Position numbers and translations under genes: made by a program. Positions 7,457 through 19,666 of a stretch of 64,000 bases of DNA are shown in pieces. The stretch covers positions 1 to 64,000 of the forward strand of contig NZ_JALHMP010000018.1 in the NCBI RefSeq assembly GCF_022843985.1. The letters are read 5' to 3'. This DNA comes from Phreatobacter sp. (GTDB lineage Bacteria; Pseudomonadota; Alphaproteobacteria; Rhizobiales; Phreatobacteraceae). Within the stretch, counting starts at the first letter, position 1. Every line of letters begins with the position of its first letter. The notes beneath the pieces were generated by a model. The model searched no databases and was not told the DNA's origin. It saw only the letters and a program-made list of their open reading frames with translations.

Positions 7457-9235
7457 ATGCACCGCTATCGCTCGAAAACCTGCGGCGAGCTGCGTTCGGC
7501 CCATGTGGGCGAGACCGTCCGCCTGTCCGGCTGGTGCCACCGCATCCGCGATCACGGCGGCATTCTCTTCGTCGACCTGCGCGACCATTATGGCATCACC
7601 CAGTGCCTGGCCGATCCGGATTCGCCCGCCTTCAAGGCGCTGGAGGCCTGCCGCGCCGAATGGGTCATCCGCATCGACGGCCGCGTCAAGGCGCGCGACG
7701 AGGGGCTGAAGAACCCGAAGATCGGCACCGGCGATGTCGAGGTCTTCATCACCGAACTCGAGGTGCTCGGCAAGGCGGACGAACTGCCGCTGCAGGTCTT
7801 CGGCGAGCAGGACTATCCGGAAGAGACGCGGTTGAAGTACCGCTTCCTCGACCTGCGGCGTGAGAAGCTGCACAAGAACATCATGACGCGCGGCGAGGTG
7901 GTGGATTCGATCCGCCGCCGCATGAAGGGGCAGGGCTTCTTCGAATTCCAGACGCCGATCCTCACCGCGTCGAGCCCCGAGGGCGCGCGCGACTTCCTCG
8001 TGCCGAGCCGCATCCATCCCGGCAAGTTCTACGCCCTGCCGCAGGCCCCGCAGCAGTACAAGCAGCTCATCATGATGAGCGGCTTCGACCGCTATTTCCA
8101 GATCGCGCCCTGTTTCCGCGACGAGGACCCGCGCGCCGACCGCCTGCCGGGCGAATTCTACCAGCTCGACCTGGAAATGAGTTTCGTCGAGCAGGAGGAC
8201 GTCTTCGCGGCGGTGGAACCGGTGATCCGCGGGGTCTTCGAGGATTTTGCCGGGGGCAAGCCGGTGACGCAGCGCTTCCCGCGCATCCCCTACGCCGAAT
8301 CCATGCGCAAATACGGCTCCGACAAGCCGGATCTGCGCAATCCCCTCGTCATGCAGGATGTCTCCGAGCATTTCCGCGGCTCGGGCTTCAAGGTCTTTGC
8401 CCGCATGCTGGAGGATCCGAAGAACCAGGTCTGGGCGATCCCTGGCCCGATCGGCGGGTCCCGCGCCTTCTGCGATCGCATGAATGCCTGGGCGCAGGGC
8501 GAGGGCCAGCCCGGCCTCGGCTATATCATGTGGCGCGAGGGGGGCGAGGGCGCCGGCCCGCTCGCCAACAATATCGGCCCGGAGCGCACTGCGGCGATCC
8601 GCGAGCAGCTCGGCCTCAAGGAGGGCGATGCCGCCTTCTTCGTCGCCGGCGATCCCGAGAAGTTCGTGAAGTTCGCCGGCATGGCCCGCACCAGGGTCGG
8701 CGAGGAGCTCAACCTTATCGACAAGGACCGGTTCGAGCTCGCCTGGATCGTCGATTTCCCCTTCTACGAGTGGAACGAGGACGAGAAGAAGGTCGATTTC
8801 TCGCACAACCCCTTCTCCATGCCGCAGGGCGGTCTTGAGGCCCTGAAGACGCAGGAGCCGCTCTCGATCAAGGCGTTCCAGTACGACATCACCTGCAACG
8901 GCTACGAGATCGCCTCGGGCGGTATCCGCAACCATCGCCCGGAGGCCATGGTGAAGGCCTTCGAACTCGCCGGCTATGACGAGGCGACGGTGATCGAGCG
9001 GTTCGGCGGCATGTATCGCGCCTTCCACTACGGCGCGCCGCCCCATGGCGGCATGGCGGCGGGCGTCGACCGCATCGTCATGCTGATCTGCGGCACGCAG
9101 AACCTGCGCGAGATCTCGCTGTTCCCGATGAACCAGCGCGCCGAGGATCTCTTGATGGGGGCGCCCAACGAGGCGAGCCCGAAGCAGCTGCGCGAACTCT
9201 CGATCCGCATCGCCGTCGATCCGAAGAAACCATGA
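7457..9235 (+). CDS. aspS: Aspartyl-tRNA synthetase
   Basis: This class II synthetase charges tRNA-Asp with aspartate in the cytoplasm. At 592 residues it has the normal bacterial length. It has an N-terminal OB-fold anticodon-binding domain (about 1-105), the class II core with motif 2 around [10 protein letters not shown], the bacterial GAD insertion (about 280-410), and motif 3 in [12 protein letters not shown] near the C terminus. [13 protein letters not shown] is chosen as start because a GAGG box precedes it and homologues begin there; an upstream in-frame start at 7412 lacks support. The stop overlaps the start of the next gene (ATGA), so the two are probably co-translated. Some alphaproteobacterial AspRS enzymes also charge tRNA-Asn; that cannot be decided here. 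Confidence 0.97.
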   Translation: MHRYRSKTCGELRSAHVGETVRLSGWCHRIRDHGGILFVDLRDHYGITQCLADPDSPAFKALEACRAEWVIRIDGRVKARDEGLKNPKIGTGDVEVFITELEVLGKADELPLQVFGEQDYPEETRLKYRFLDLRREKLHKNIMTRGEVVDSIRRRMKGQGFFEFQTPILTASSPEGARDFLVPSRIHPGKFYALPQAPQQYKQLIMMSGFDRYFQIAPCFRDEDPRADRLPGEFYQLDLEMSFVEQEDVFAAVEPVIRGVFEDFAGGKPVTQRFPRIPYAESMRKYGSDKPDLRNPLVMQDVSEHFRGSGFKVFARMLEDPKNQVWAIPGPIGGSRAFCDRMNAWAQGEGQPGLGYIMWREGGEGAGPLANNIGPERTAAIREQLGLKEGDAAFFVAGDPEKFVKFAGMARTRVGEELNLIDKDRFELAWIVDFPFYEWNEDEKKVDFSHNPFSMPQGGLEALKTQEPLSIKAFQYDITCNGYEIASGGIRNHRPEAMVKAFELAGYDEATVIERFGGMYRAFHYGAPPHGGMAAGVDRIVMLICGTQNLREISLFPMNQRAEDLLMGAPNEASPKQLRELSIRIAVDPKKP

Positions 9236-10116
9236 TGGCGGAGCCGGGCGAGGGCACCTTCGAGAGCCGTTTCGTCACGGCGAGCGACGGGTTGAGGCTC
9301 CACGCCCGTCTCTACGGGCACCCGGTTGCCGGTCGGTTGCCGTTGCTTTGCCTGGCCGGGCTGTCGCGCAATTCCGGGGATTTCGACGTGCTCGCGCGCG
9401 CGCTTGCGCCCGAGCGCCAGGTGATCGCCCTCGACTATCGGGGGCGGGGTCTATCGGACTCGGACGCCGACTGGCGGAACTATGCCCTGCCGGTGGAACT
9501 CGACGACATGCTGACGGTGACGACCGTCCTCGGCGTTGCCCGTGCGGTCTTTCTCGGCACATCGCGCGGCGGGCTCCTCACCATGATGACGAGCGCGGTG
9601 AGGCCCTCGCTGCTCGCCGGCGCGATCCTCAATGATATCGGACCGGTGATCGAGGGTGCGGGGCTGGCACGGATCAAGAGTTATCTCGGGCGGTTGCCGG
9701 CGCCGGCGACCTGGGACGAGGCGGTGGCACTGCTGAAAAGCATCGGCCAGTCACGCTTTCCGGTTCTCACCGATGCCGACTGGCGCGGCCAGGCGGGCAG
9801 CATCTGGCTGGAGCGGGAGGGCCGGCTCGTGGCCGCCTTCGATCCGGCGCTCACCAAGACCCTGGACAGCGTCAGTTTCGATCAGCCCATGCCGACACTG
9901 TGGCCCCAATTCGACGGTCTGGCGGGGGTGCCAGTCATGGTCATCCGCGGCGAGAACTCCGACATCCTCAGCGCGGCGACCGTCGGGGCCATGGCCGACA
10001 AGCGGCCCGATCTCGACGTGCTGACGGTTTCCGGCCAGGGCCATGCACCGCTGCTGACCGACGCCGCCTCCATCGGCCGGATCCAGAGCTTCATCCGGCG
10101 CGCCGAGGCTGCGTGA
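9232..10116 (+). CDS. Alpha/beta-hydrolase family protein
   Basis: This 294-residue protein has an alpha/beta-hydrolase fold. The nucleophile elbow is GTSRGG with S111, and D244 (in ENSD) and H271 (in GQGHAP) complete the catalytic triad. The oxyanion region lies near LCLAGLSRN and the sequence [11 protein letters not shown] is typical of the esterase/epoxide-hydrolase branch. It begins inside the aspS stop codon, so it is probably translationally coupled. An ATG three bases later is an equal alternative start. The substrate cannot be told from sequence. Confidence 0.85.
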   Translation: MMAEPGEGTFESRFVTASDGLRLHARLYGHPVAGRLPLLCLAGLSRNSGDFDVLARALAPERQVIALDYRGRGLSDSDADWRNYALPVELDDMLTVTTVLGVARAVFLGTSRGGLLTMMTSAVRPSLLAGAILNDIGPVIEGAGLARIKSYLGRLPAPATWDEAVALLKSIGQSRFPVLTDADWRGQAGSIWLEREGRLVAAFDPALTKTLDSVSFDQPMPTLWPQFDGLAGVPVMVIRGENSDILSAATVGAMADKRPDLDVLTVSGQGHAPLLTDAASIGRIQSFIRRAEAA

Positions 10117-10216
10117 GTCGTCCGACGCCTGACCGGGCTTATCCCCGTCTCTGGCTTGGCAGCCTCCGGCCGGCACATTAATGTCTCCGTCCCGGGGCCA
10201 TCGCGACTGCGCAACA

Positions 10217-10747
10217 GTGAACATTCCCAACCTCCTGACCCTGCTGCGCATCCTGCTGGTGCCGGTTGTGGTATGGGCCATCTCGCAGGGGCAAATGGCG
10301 CTCGCCCTGGCGGCCTTCGTCATCGCCGGGATCACCGATGCGGTGGACGGCTATATCGCCAAGCATTTCGATCAGCAGACCGAACTCGGCGCCTATCTGG
10401 ATCCACTCGCCGACAAGACTCTGATCGTCTCGATCTATGTGTCGCTGGCGATCTTCGGCTTCATCCCGCCCTGGGTCGCGATCCTCGTCGTGTCGCGCGA
10501 CATCATGATCGTCGGTGCCGTGGTGCTGTCGACCCTGATGGAGAGGCCGCTGGCCATCCAGCCGCTGATGGTCTCCAAGGCCAATACGGTGGCGCAGATC
10601 GTCTTCGCCGCCCTGGTCCTGGCGGCCAAGGGGCTGGAGATCAACCTCGACGGGGCGATTTTCCTGTGCATGTGGGCCGTAGCGATCCTCACCCTCGCGT
10701 CCGCCGCCGCCTACCTGGTCAGCTGGACGCGCCATATGTCCAATTGA
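10217..10747 (+). CDS. CDP-alcohol phosphatidyltransferase (PgsA-like)
   Basis: This 176-residue membrane enzyme transfers a phosphatidyl group from CDP-diacylglycerol to an alcohol acceptor. The family motif is complete: D41-x2-D44-G45-x2-A48, then G58-x3-D62-x3-D66. Several hydrophobic helices follow, consistent with the usual six membrane segments. The start NIPNLLTLLRIL is typical of PgsA-type phosphatidylglycerophosphate synthases, but members with other acceptors look alike. I prefer the GTG at 10217 because homologues start at this point; an in-frame ATG at 10181 would add 12 polar residues. It lies in a run of co-directional genes from aspS to ppx. Confidence 0.85.
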   Translation: MNIPNLLTLLRILLVPVVVWAISQGQMALALAAFVIAGITDAVDGYIAKHFDQQTELGAYLDPLADKTLIVSIYVSLAIFGFIPPWVAILVVSRDIMIVGAVVLSTLMERPLAIQPLMVSKANTVAQIVFAALVLAAKGLEINLDGAIFLCMWAVAILTLASAAAYLVSWTRHMSN

Positions 10748-10850
10748 GCCCGGTCGTGGTGGCCAGTGGGGCGAATCGCCGCTTGAAAGCCGGCGCCTGC
10801 CTTGCGACGGTGCCGGGACGGCGGCCATTGCTCCGTATCGACCGGGAAAG

Positions 10851-11963
10851 GTGTCGCCCTTGACGTTGCAGAGACAGGTCGGCTTCTGGATCGGCGGGCT
10901 CGCCGTGCTGGCGCTGTCACTCTATGTGCTGCGCGGCATTCTTCTGCCCTTCGTCGCGGGGCTGGCTTTGGCCTATTTCCTCGATCCTATGGTCAGCCGG
11001 CTGGCCGCGATCAGGGTTCCGCGTGCGGTCGGAGCACTGGCTGTCATCGGCACCTTCGTCGTTATCTTCATCATCCTGACGGTGGTGATCGTTCCGATCC
11101 TCGCCAACCAGCTGACGTCTTTCGTGGCGCGGCTGCCCAGCTATGTCGTCCAGCTCCAGGCGCTGGCCACCGAACAGAACCGCGAATGGCTGCAGCACCT
11201 TCTCGGTGACCAGTTGCCGGATGTGTCGCGCAGTGTCGCCGATCTCGTCACCCAGTCGACCGGCTGGATCGCCGGCTTCGTCCAGCAGAGCCTGTGGACG
11301 GGCGGGGCAACATTCATTTACATTTTTAGCCTGTTTATTATCACGCCCGTGGTTGCCTTCTACCTGCTGAAGGATTGGCCGCGCATGATGGACAAGGTCG
11401 ATTCCTGGCTGCCGTTGCAGCATCGCGAGACCATCCTCGGCCTGATGCGCGAGATGAATGTCGCCATGGCCGGTTTCGTGCGCGGACAGGCGACGGTCTG
11501 TCTCATCCTGATGATCTATTATGGCATGGCCCTGACCGGGGCGGGGCTCAATTTCGGCCTGCTGATCGGGCTGGGAACCGGTTTCCTCAGTTTCATCCCC
11601 TATGTCGGGTCGATCATCGGCCTGACGCTCGCGGTCGGCGTCGCCATCGTCCAGTTCTGGCCCGACTGGACCATGGTCCTGGTCATATTGTCGATCTTTG
11701 CCATCGGAATCTTTTTCGAGTCCTACGTCCTCTATCCCAATCTTGTCGGCGAATCCGTCGGCCTCCACCCGGTCTGGCTGATGTTCGCGCTGTTTTCCTT
11801 CGGTGCTCTGTTCGGGTTTGCCGGCCTGATGCTGGCGGTACCGCTGGCCGCCTCGGTCGGTGTCTTGACGCGGTTCGCCATCCGGCAGTACCTCGCCAGC
11901 CCGCTCTTTACAGGCGTGGCGCGGCTGCGGACGCATGAGGGTCCGGTCCGGCCGGAGAATTGA
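10851..11963 (+). CDS. AI-2E / PerM-type permease
   Basis: This 370-residue inner-membrane protein of the AI-2E transporter (PerM/YdgG/YhhT) family has about eight hydrophobic helices. A two-helix start (about 10-50), a periplasmic or cytosolic helical stretch (about 100-165), and a dense C-terminal membrane block (about 205-345) contain the family words LGTGFLSFIPYVGSIIG and PNLVGESVGLHP. Family members move small molecules or ions, and the name does not prove AI-2 transport. The start is a GTG at 10851; a TTG at 10860 is possible. Only one base separates its stop from hdaA, a pairing common in alphaproteobacteria. Confidence 0.88.
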   Translation: MSPLTLQRQVGFWIGGLAVLALSLYVLRGILLPFVAGLALAYFLDPMVSRLAAIRVPRAVGALAVIGTFVVIFIILTVVIVPILANQLTSFVARLPSYVVQLQALATEQNREWLQHLLGDQLPDVSRSVADLVTQSTGWIAGFVQQSLWTGGATFIYIFSLFIITPVVAFYLLKDWPRMMDKVDSWLPLQHRETILGLMREMNVAMAGFVRGQATVCLILMIYYGMALTGAGLNFGLLIGLGTGFLSFIPYVGSIIGLTLAVGVAIVQFWPDWTMVLVILSIFAIGIFFESYVLYPNLVGESVGLHPVWLMFALFSFGALFGFAGLMLAVPLAASVGVLTRFAIRQYLASPLFTGVARLRTHEGPVRPEN

Positions 11964-11964
11964 G

Positions 11965-12666
11965 ATGGTTGCCACAGCACCCCGGGCAGGGCCGCGCCAG
12001 ATGGCGCTGGACCTCGCCCTGCCAGAAAGCCTGTCGCGGGACGATTTCCTCGCCGCACCCTGCAACGTGACGGCGCTCGAACTCGTCGACTCTTGGCCGG
12101 ACTGGCCGGCCCGGGTCATGGCCCTGGTTGGCCCCCCTGGTGCGGGCAAGAGCCATCTCGGCGCCATCTGGGCGGATCTGGCGGGTGCGAGGCGCCTCGC
12201 GGCCCGGGATCTCGCGGGAACCGCTCCGGGCGATGCGCTGGCGACCGGCGCCCTGCTGCTCGAGGACGCGGGACCGAGAACCTCGGAGGTTGCCCTGTTT
12301 CATCTCCTGAACAGCGCGCGGGAGGAGGATGCCTTCGTCCTGATGACAGCCCGCGAGGCGCCGGTGTCCTGGGGCGTTGGCCTGAAGGACCTCGCCTCAC
12401 GGCTGCGGGCCCTGCCGGCTGTTGCCCTTGCGGAGCCGGAGGACGGGCTGCTGCGGGCCGTGCTGGTGAAGCTCTTCGCTGATCGCCAGCTCGTGGTCGA
12501 GGCCGAGGTGGTGGAATATCTCGCCCGCCGGATGGAGCGATCGCTCGATGCCGCCCGCCGCCTCGTCGCCGCGCTCGATCGCGAGGCGCTGGAAACCGGG
12601 CGCCGGCTGACACGGCCCCTGGCGGCGCAGGTTCTCGACCGCATCATGCAGCCGACCCTGATCTGA
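11965..12666 (+). CDS. hdaA: HdaA, DnaA-inactivating AAA+ protein
   Basis: HdaA works with the DNA polymerase sliding clamp to trigger ATP hydrolysis by DnaA and so prevents re-initiation of replication. This 233-residue protein has a clamp-binding motif near the N terminus (Q12-x2-L15-x-L17 in QMALDLALP), a P-loop GPPGAGKS at about 56-63, a Walker B-like LLLEDAG, and the DnaA-like sensor region to the end. It is short, as Hda proteins are, and lacks DnaA's DNA-binding domain. The ATG at 11965 follows the permease stop by one base, with GGAGAA upstream; an upstream in-frame start at 11935 would overlap the permease. It sits just before ppk1. Confidence 0.88.
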   Translation: MVATAPRAGPRQMALDLALPESLSRDDFLAAPCNVTALELVDSWPDWPARVMALVGPPGAGKSHLGAIWADLAGARRLAARDLAGTAPGDALATGALLLEDAGPRTSEVALFHLLNSAREEDAFVLMTAREAPVSWGVGLKDLASRLRALPAVALAEPEDGLLRAVLVKLFADRQLVVEAEVVEYLARRMERSLDAARRLVAALDREALETGRRLTRPLAAQVLDRIMQPTLI

Positions 12667-12752
12667 GCCGAGGCGGCGCAAGCCCTCTTTGACGGCCGTC
12701 ACAGTCACGTCATGATGGCAGGTGATGGGTGGCGCTGTTCACCCTTGGGGGC

Positions 12753-15023
12753 ATGATGACCGCTGGCGAGACCAAGAAGGATGTGACAGCCCGGGTGGCT
12801 GCCGAGGTCAAGGGCTTCGGCCGCAGCCAGGCGGCGGCTGCGGCCTCTGCTGTGCGCGACGTGGCGCAGGCGGTTGCGACAAGCGACCTGCGCGACAAGC
12901 CCGAGCGCTTCATCAACCGCGAACTCTCCTGGCTGCAGTTCAACCGCCGCGTCATGGAGGAAGCCTCCAACCGCAACCATCCGCTGCTCGAACAGCTGCG
13001 GTTCCTGTCGATCTCGGCGAACAACCTCGACGAATTCTTCATGGTCCGCGTCGCCGGTCTGCGCGGCCAGGTGCTGCAGGGCATCGGTACGGTGTCGCCG
13101 GACGGTCTCACCCCTGCCGAGCAGCTCGCCAAGATATCCGAGGCGGTGGCCAGCCTTGCTTCCGACCAGCAAAAGCGCTGGCGCGAGCTGCGCGAGGAGG
13201 TGCTTCACGAGGGCATCGTGCTGGTCGATGCTCCGGACGTCACCAAGGCGGAGCGTGCCTGGCTCGAGGACCATTTCCTCGGTCATGTCTTCCCGGTCTT
13301 GACGCCGCTCGCCATCGACCCGGCCCACCCCTTTCCCTTCATCCCCAATCTCGGCTTCACCGTCGCGCTGGCATTGCAGCGCATCGCCGACGGCCGCCCG
13401 ATGCGCGCGCTCATCCGCGTCCCCGCCAAGATCGACCGGTTCATCAAGCTGCCCGATCTCGCCGAGACCGGCGCCCGGCGCTTCGTCACGCTGGAGCAGA
13501 CGGTCGGCCTGTTCATCAACCGCCTCTTTCCCGGCTATGACGTCAAAGGGCAGGGCGCCTTCCGCATCATCCGCGACAGCGACCTGGAAATCGAGGAAGA
13601 GGCCGAGGATCTCGTCCGCCACTTCGAATCTGCGCTGAAGCGGCGTCGTCGCGGCTCGGTGATCCGCCTTGAGGCTGAGGCGTCGATGCCCGACGACCTT
13701 CGCCATTTTATCGCGGGAGCGCTCGGTGTCGTCGACGACGAAATCTTCCGGGTCGAAGGCGTGCTGGCGCTGAACGAATTGTCCCAGCTCGTCTCGCTGG
13801 AGCGGCCGGACCTCAAGTTCGTACCCTATGCGCCGCGCTATCCCGAGCGCATCCGCGACCAGGGCGGCGACTGCTTCGCCTCGATCCGGCAGAAGGATCT
13901 GGTCGTCCACCACCCCTATGAGAGCTTCGATGTGGTGGTGCAGTTCCTCAACCAGGCGGCGCGCGACCCCAATGTCGTCGCCATCAAGCAGACGCTGTAC
14001 CGGACCTCCTCGGACTCGCCGATCGTCAAGGCCCTGGCCGAGGCGGCCGAGGCCGGCAAGTCGGTCACGGCCCTCGTCGAGCTCAAGGCGCGCTTCGATG
14101 AAGAGGCCAATATCCGCTGGGCCCGCGACCTGGAGCGCGCCGGCGTGCAGGTCGTCTTCGGCTTCATCGAGCTGAAGACCCATGCCAAGCTGTCGATGGT
14201 GATCCGCCGCGAGGGCGAGAACCTCGTCACCTACTGCCATGTCGGCACCGGCAATTATCACCCGATCACGGCGCGCATCTATACCGACCTGTCGTACTTC
14301 ACCGACGATCCGGTGATCGGCCGCGACGTCGCCCGCATCTTCAACTTCATCACCGGCTATGCCGAGCCGCAGGAGCTCGAGGCCATGGCGATCTCGCCGC
14401 TGAGCCTCAAGAAGAAGCTGCTCGAGCACATCGCCGAGGAGATCGCCTTCGCCAAGGCCGGCAAGCCGGCCGCGATCTGGCTGAAGATGAACTCGCTCGT
14501 CGACCCGATGATCATCGATGCCCTCTACGACGCCAGCCAGGCCGGCGTGCGCGTCGATCTCGTCGTGCGCGGCATCTGCTGTCTCAGGCCCGGCGTGCCC
14601 GGCCTGTCCGACAATATCCACGCCAAGTCCATCGTCGGCCGTTTCCTCGAACACAGCCGCATCTATGCCTTCGGCGGTGGTCACGGCCTGCCTCACGCCA
14701 AGGCCAAGGTCTATATCTCCTCGGCCGACCTGATGCCGCGCAACCTCGACCGGCGCGTCGAGGTGCTCTGCCCGCTGGTCAACCCGACGGTGCATGAACA
14801 GGTGCTCGACCAGATCATGATCGCTAACCTCAAGGACAACGAGCAGAGCTGGCGTCTCTTGCCCGACGGGACCTCGGAGCGTATCAAGCCGGCCAAGGGC
14901 GAAGAGGCCTTCAACGCCCACAAATACTTCATGACCAATCCGAGTCTGTCCGGACGTGGAAAATCGCTCAAAGAATCGTCTCCCCGCCGCTTTGCCAGCA
15001 GGGCCGAGCGGTCAGACGAGTGA
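12753..15023 (+). CDS. ppk1: Polyphosphate kinase 1
   Basis: PPK1 builds inorganic polyphosphate from ATP through a phosphohistidine intermediate, working at the inner membrane. The 756-residue protein has the N domain ([15 protein letters not shown]), the head domain, and two phospholipase-D-like C domains. H477 in [10 protein letters not shown] is the expected phosphorylated histidine, and H634 in [10 protein letters not shown] is the second conserved histidine. Tandem ATGs at 12753 and 12756 follow a GGGGG tract; a GTG at 12729 is also in frame. The adjacent ppx starts within a few bases of the stop, so synthesis and breakdown of polyphosphate are encoded in one unit. Confidence 0.96.
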   Translation: MMTAGETKKDVTARVAAEVKGFGRSQAAAAASAVRDVAQAVATSDLRDKPERFINRELSWLQFNRRVMEEASNRNHPLLEQLRFLSISANNLDEFFMVRVAGLRGQVLQGIGTVSPDGLTPAEQLAKISEAVASLASDQQKRWRELREEVLHEGIVLVDAPDVTKAERAWLEDHFLGHVFPVLTPLAIDPAHPFPFIPNLGFTVALALQRIADGRPMRALIRVPAKIDRFIKLPDLAETGARRFVTLEQTVGLFINRLFPGYDVKGQGAFRIIRDSDLEIEEEAEDLVRHFESALKRRRRGSVIRLEAEASMPDDLRHFIAGALGVVDDEIFRVEGVLALNELSQLVSLERPDLKFVPYAPRYPERIRDQGGDCFASIRQKDLVVHHPYESFDVVVQFLNQAARDPNVVAIKQTLYRTSSDSPIVKALAEAAEAGKSVTALVELKARFDEEANIRWARDLERAGVQVVFGFIELKTHAKLSMVIRREGENLVTYCHVGTGNYHPITARIYTDLSYFTDDPVIGRDVARIFNFITGYAEPQELEAMAISPLSLKKKLLEHIAEEIAFAKAGKPAAIWLKMNSLVDPMIIDALYDASQAGVRVDLVVRGICCLRPGVPGLSDNIHAKSIVGRFLEHSRIYAFGGGHGLPHAKAKVYISSADLMPRNLDRRVEVLCPLVNPTVHEQVLDQIMIANLKDNEQSWRLLPDGTSERIKPAKGEEAFNAHKYFMTNPSLSGRGKSLKESSPRRFASRAERSDE

Positions 15024-15024
15024 C

Positions 15025-16536
15025 GTGTTCGAGATCGCCCCGGGCCGGTTGCAGCTCGGCCCGACCATCGGCGTCATCGACATCGGATCGAATTCGGTCC
15101 GTCTCGTCGTCTACGAGGCGCTAACGCGATCCCCGACACCGATCTTCAATGAGAAGACCCTTTGCGGCCTTGGCCGCAACGTGCAGACCTCCGGCCGCCT
15201 TGCCGATGACGCGGTGGTGCGGGCCCTGGCCTCGATCCGACGGTTTCGGGCGCTGTGCACGCAGCTGCGGGTGGGCGAACTCCATATCCTCGCCACCGCC
15301 GCGGTCCGCGACGCCAAGAACGGCCCGGAATTTGTCGCCGCATGCGAGGCGATCTGCGGTGTCCCGCTGCAACTCCTGTCGGGCCGGGACGAGGCGGCCT
15401 TCGCCGCGCTCGGCGTCGTCTCCGGCATGTATCGGCCCCACGGCCTCGTCGGCGATCTCGGTGGCGGATCGCTCGAACTCGTCGACATCAATGGTGGCGC
15501 CATCGGTACCGGTGTGACCCTGCCGCTCGGCGGCCTCGCGCTGCAGGACACGTCCGGCCAGTCGGTGAAGAAGGCGGAGCGCATCGCCGCCAAGCTGGTC
15601 GGCAAGGTCGATCTCCTCAAGAAGAACCGGGGCCAGACCTTCTATGCGGTCGGTGGCACCTGGCGGTCGCTCGCCAAGCTGCACATGGCCCAGCGCGGCT
15701 ATCCCCTCAACGTGATGCACGGCTATGCCCTGACCGGCCGGGAGGTCGCCGACTTCTGCTATCTCGTCAGCCGGCAGCCGACCGATACGATTTCCCGCAT
15801 CGACGTGGTCGCGGAGAGCCGGCGGCCGCTGCTCGCCTATGGCGCCCTGGTGCTGGAGGCGGTGGTCCGCACCGCGCGGATCGAGCGGGTGGTCATCTCG
15901 GTCACCGGTGTGCGCGAGGGATTGCTCTACTCATTGCTCGACCCGGACGAGAGAGCGGCCGATCCGCTGATCGCGGCGGCGCGCGAGCTCTGTCTGCTCA
16001 GATCGCGATCGCCGCGCCACGGCGAGGAACTGATCGCCTGGACCGACCGGTTCATGGAGGTCGCCCATCTCGAGGAAAGCGCGGAGGAGAAAAGGCTGCG
16101 CCATGCTGCCTGCCTGCTTGCCGATATCGGCTGGCGCGCCCATCCGGACTATCGCGGCGAGCAGAGCCTCAACATCATCGCCCATGCCAATTTCGTCGGG
16201 GTGGACCATCCCGGCCGCGCCTATCTGGCGCTCGCCAGCTTCTACCGGCACGAGGGCCTGCTCGACGAGTTCATGTCACCGCGGATCCGCGAGTTGGTGG
16301 GCGTCAGGCTTCTCGATCGCGCCCGCATTCTCGGCGCGGCGATGCGGGTCGCTTATCTCGTCTCCGCTGCCATGCCGGGTGCGCTGCCGCGCGCGCCGCT
16401 CGGCGTCGAGGACCGCCGGCTGGTCCTGACGCTGGCCGGCGACCTCGCCGGCCTCGCCGGCGACCGGCTCTCGAACCGACTGCGTACGCTCGGACGGCTG
16501 GTCAGCCGCGAGAGCGAATTGCGGGTCATTCCCTAA
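15025..16536 (+). CDS. ppx: Exopolyphosphatase / guanosine pentaphosphatase family (Ppx/GppA)
   Basis: This enzyme removes terminal phosphates from polyphosphate, and family members may also hydrolyse pppGpp. The 503-residue protein has the ASKHA-fold phosphate loop at its start (IGVIDIGSNSVRLVVYE), the second phosphate loop GDLGGGSLEL, and a C-terminal helical HD-like region (about 310-500). I chose the GTG at 15025, one base after the ppk1 stop. An ATG at 14956 is in frame but overlaps ppk1 by 68 bases and would add residues not typical of the family. It is the last gene of the co-directional run begun at aspS. Confidence 0.93.
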   Translation: MFEIAPGRLQLGPTIGVIDIGSNSVRLVVYEALTRSPTPIFNEKTLCGLGRNVQTSGRLADDAVVRALASIRRFRALCTQLRVGELHILATAAVRDAKNGPEFVAACEAICGVPLQLLSGRDEAAFAALGVVSGMYRPHGLVGDLGGGSLELVDINGGAIGTGVTLPLGGLALQDTSGQSVKKAERIAAKLVGKVDLLKKNRGQTFYAVGGTWRSLAKLHMAQRGYPLNVMHGYALTGREVADFCYLVSRQPTDTISRIDVVAESRRPLLAYGALVLEAVVRTARIERVVISVTGVREGLLYSLLDPDERAADPLIAAARELCLLRSRSPRHGEELIAWTDRFMEVAHLEESAEEKRLRHAACLLADIGWRAHPDYRGEQSLNIIAHANFVGVDHPGRAYLALASFYRHEGLLDEFMSPRIRELVGVRLLDRARILGAAMRVAYLVSAAMPGALPRAPLGVEDRRLVLTLAGDLAGLAGDRLSNRLRTLGRLVSRESELRVIP

Positions 16537-16647
16537 GGGGGCGCGGCGCGGTCCGCGGGCTTCGAGGGCCTGCGCTCACGCCTTTGTTCCCTGCTTTCTC
16601 CGCCCTGCCTTCTTGCGCGATGCAACATGAATTACCAGACTACCCCC

Positions 16648-16664
16648 GGTTACAGACAGTAACC
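16648..16664. promoter_or_regulatory. Palindromic operator GGTTAC-N5-GTAACC before the FMN reductase
   Basis: A perfect 6-bp inverted repeat with a 5-base centre lies 51 bases upstream of the FMN reductase start. The shape is that of a binding site for a dimeric winged-helix repressor, such as HxlR/MarR-type regulators of quinone and flavin reductases. No regulator gene is adjacent. Confidence 0.45.
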
Positions 16665-16714
16665 ACGAATTCGGTATCGCGGCTGCCGGCAGCGGCACCG
16701 CCCAGGAGAACAGC

Positions 16715-17281
16715 ATGAGCCTCAAGCTCCACACGATCGTCACCAGCACACGGCCGGGACGTGTCGGCCCCCAGGTCGGCAAGTGGTTCAACGACGTCGC
16801 GGTCGCCCATGGCGGCTTTTCGGCCGAACTGGTCGACCTCGCCAGTTTCAATCTGCCGGTCTTCGACGAGCCCAACCATCCGCGCATGGCGAAATACGAG
16901 AAGGCCCATACCAAGGCCTGGTCTGAGAGCGTCAAGGCGGCCGATGCCTTCGTCTTCGTCACGCCTGAATACAATTACGGCGTCTCGCCGGCGCTCTACA
17001 ACGCCCTGACCTTCCTGGCCGGTGAATGGGCCTACAAGCCAGTGGGCTTCGTCGGCTATGGCGGCGTGTCCGGTGGCCTGCGCGCCGTGCAGCAGATCAA
17101 GCCGACGCTGACCACGCTGAAGATGATGCCCATCCCGCAGGCGGTGGCCGTTCCCGGCTTCGGCTCCTTCCTCGGCCCGGATGCGACCTTCAAGCCCAAC
17201 GACCTGATGGCGACGAGCGCCAAGGAGGTCCTCGACGAACTCGTCAAGTGGGCCGGCGCCCTGAAGCCGCTGCGGGCCTGA
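16715..17281 (+). CDS. NADPH-dependent FMN reductase family protein
   Basis: This 188-residue flavodoxin-fold protein should use NAD(P)H to reduce FMN, quinones or similar acceptors (ChrR/SsuE/azoreductase-like group). The FMN phosphate loop STRPGR is at residues 11-16 and the flavin-ring loop PEYNYGVSPALYNALT near 83-98; both are intact. AGGAG stands 7 bases before the ATG. The palindrome 51 bases upstream suggests regulation by a repressor responding to electrophiles or quinones, but the physiological substrate is not shown. Confidence 0.9.
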   Translation: MSLKLHTIVTSTRPGRVGPQVGKWFNDVAVAHGGFSAELVDLASFNLPVFDEPNHPRMAKYEKAHTKAWSESVKAADAFVFVTPEYNYGVSPALYNALTFLAGEWAYKPVGFVGYGGVSGGLRAVQQIKPTLTTLKMMPIPQAVAVPGFGSFLGPDATFKPNDLMATSAKEVLDELVKWAGALKPLRA

Positions 17282-17316
17282 ACGCCATCTTTCGGCAGGC
17301 GATTTGCATGGGACGG

Positions 17317-17345
17317 GACGATCCGGCCGATCAAGCCGGATCGTC
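17317..17345. repeat. Strong 11-bp hairpin between FMN reductase and pccA
   Basis: GACGATCCGGC, a 7-base loop, and GCCGGATCGTC form a perfect stem just past the FMN reductase stop. No T-tract follows, so it is more likely an mRNA-end stabiliser or factor-dependent stop than a classical terminator. Confidence 0.5.
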
Positions 17346-17436
17346 ATCCCATTAGCTGAGTGGACGTCCGGGCGGCCTTGGCTCTAGAAACCGTCCGAAC
17401 TGCTCCATTTTGCGTGCTGCCCGAAAGACTTCCCGC

Positions 17437-19458
<2,022 letters not shown>

Positions 19459-19540
19459 GGTTGCCGGCGGGCGTTGTTTGAGCCTTGCGGCGACGGAAAC
19501 GCTCTGCTAGACAGCCGCCTCGCTAGGTCAACCTGGCACT

Positions 19541-19625
19541 GCGGTCGTGGCGGAACTGGTAGACGCGCTACCTTGAGGTGGTAGTTCTTAACCGAGTGGA
19601 GGTTCGAGTCCTCTCGACCGCACCA
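19541..19625 (+). tRNA. tRNA-Leu, anticodon GAG
   Basis: Acceptor GCGGTCG pairs with CGACCGC and the CCA end is encoded. The anticodon stem CTACC/GGTAG encloses TTGAGGT, so the anticodon is GAG and reads CUC and CUU. The variable arm is long (13 bases), as expected for tRNA-Leu, and the T-arm contains TTCGAGT. Confidence 0.96.
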
Positions 19626-19630
19626 AATTC

Positions 19631-19666
19631 AAAGCCCCGGTGGACGAAGGTCCGCCGGGGCTTTTT
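19631..19666 (+). terminator. Terminator of tRNA-Leu(GAG)
   Basis: A 12-bp stem (AGCCCCGGTGGA with TCCGCCGGGGCT, one G-T pair) and loop CGAAGG are followed by TTTTT, six bases after the tRNA CCA end. Confidence 0.88.

Noticed and set aside
6926-9046. 706-codon frame opposite aspS
   Set aside because: aspS is complete and well conserved; the antisense reading has no recognisable motif and no ribosome site.
12705-14921. 738-codon frame opposite ppk1
   Set aside because: A mirror effect of GC-rich codons; ppk1 on the plus strand has all catalytic motifs.
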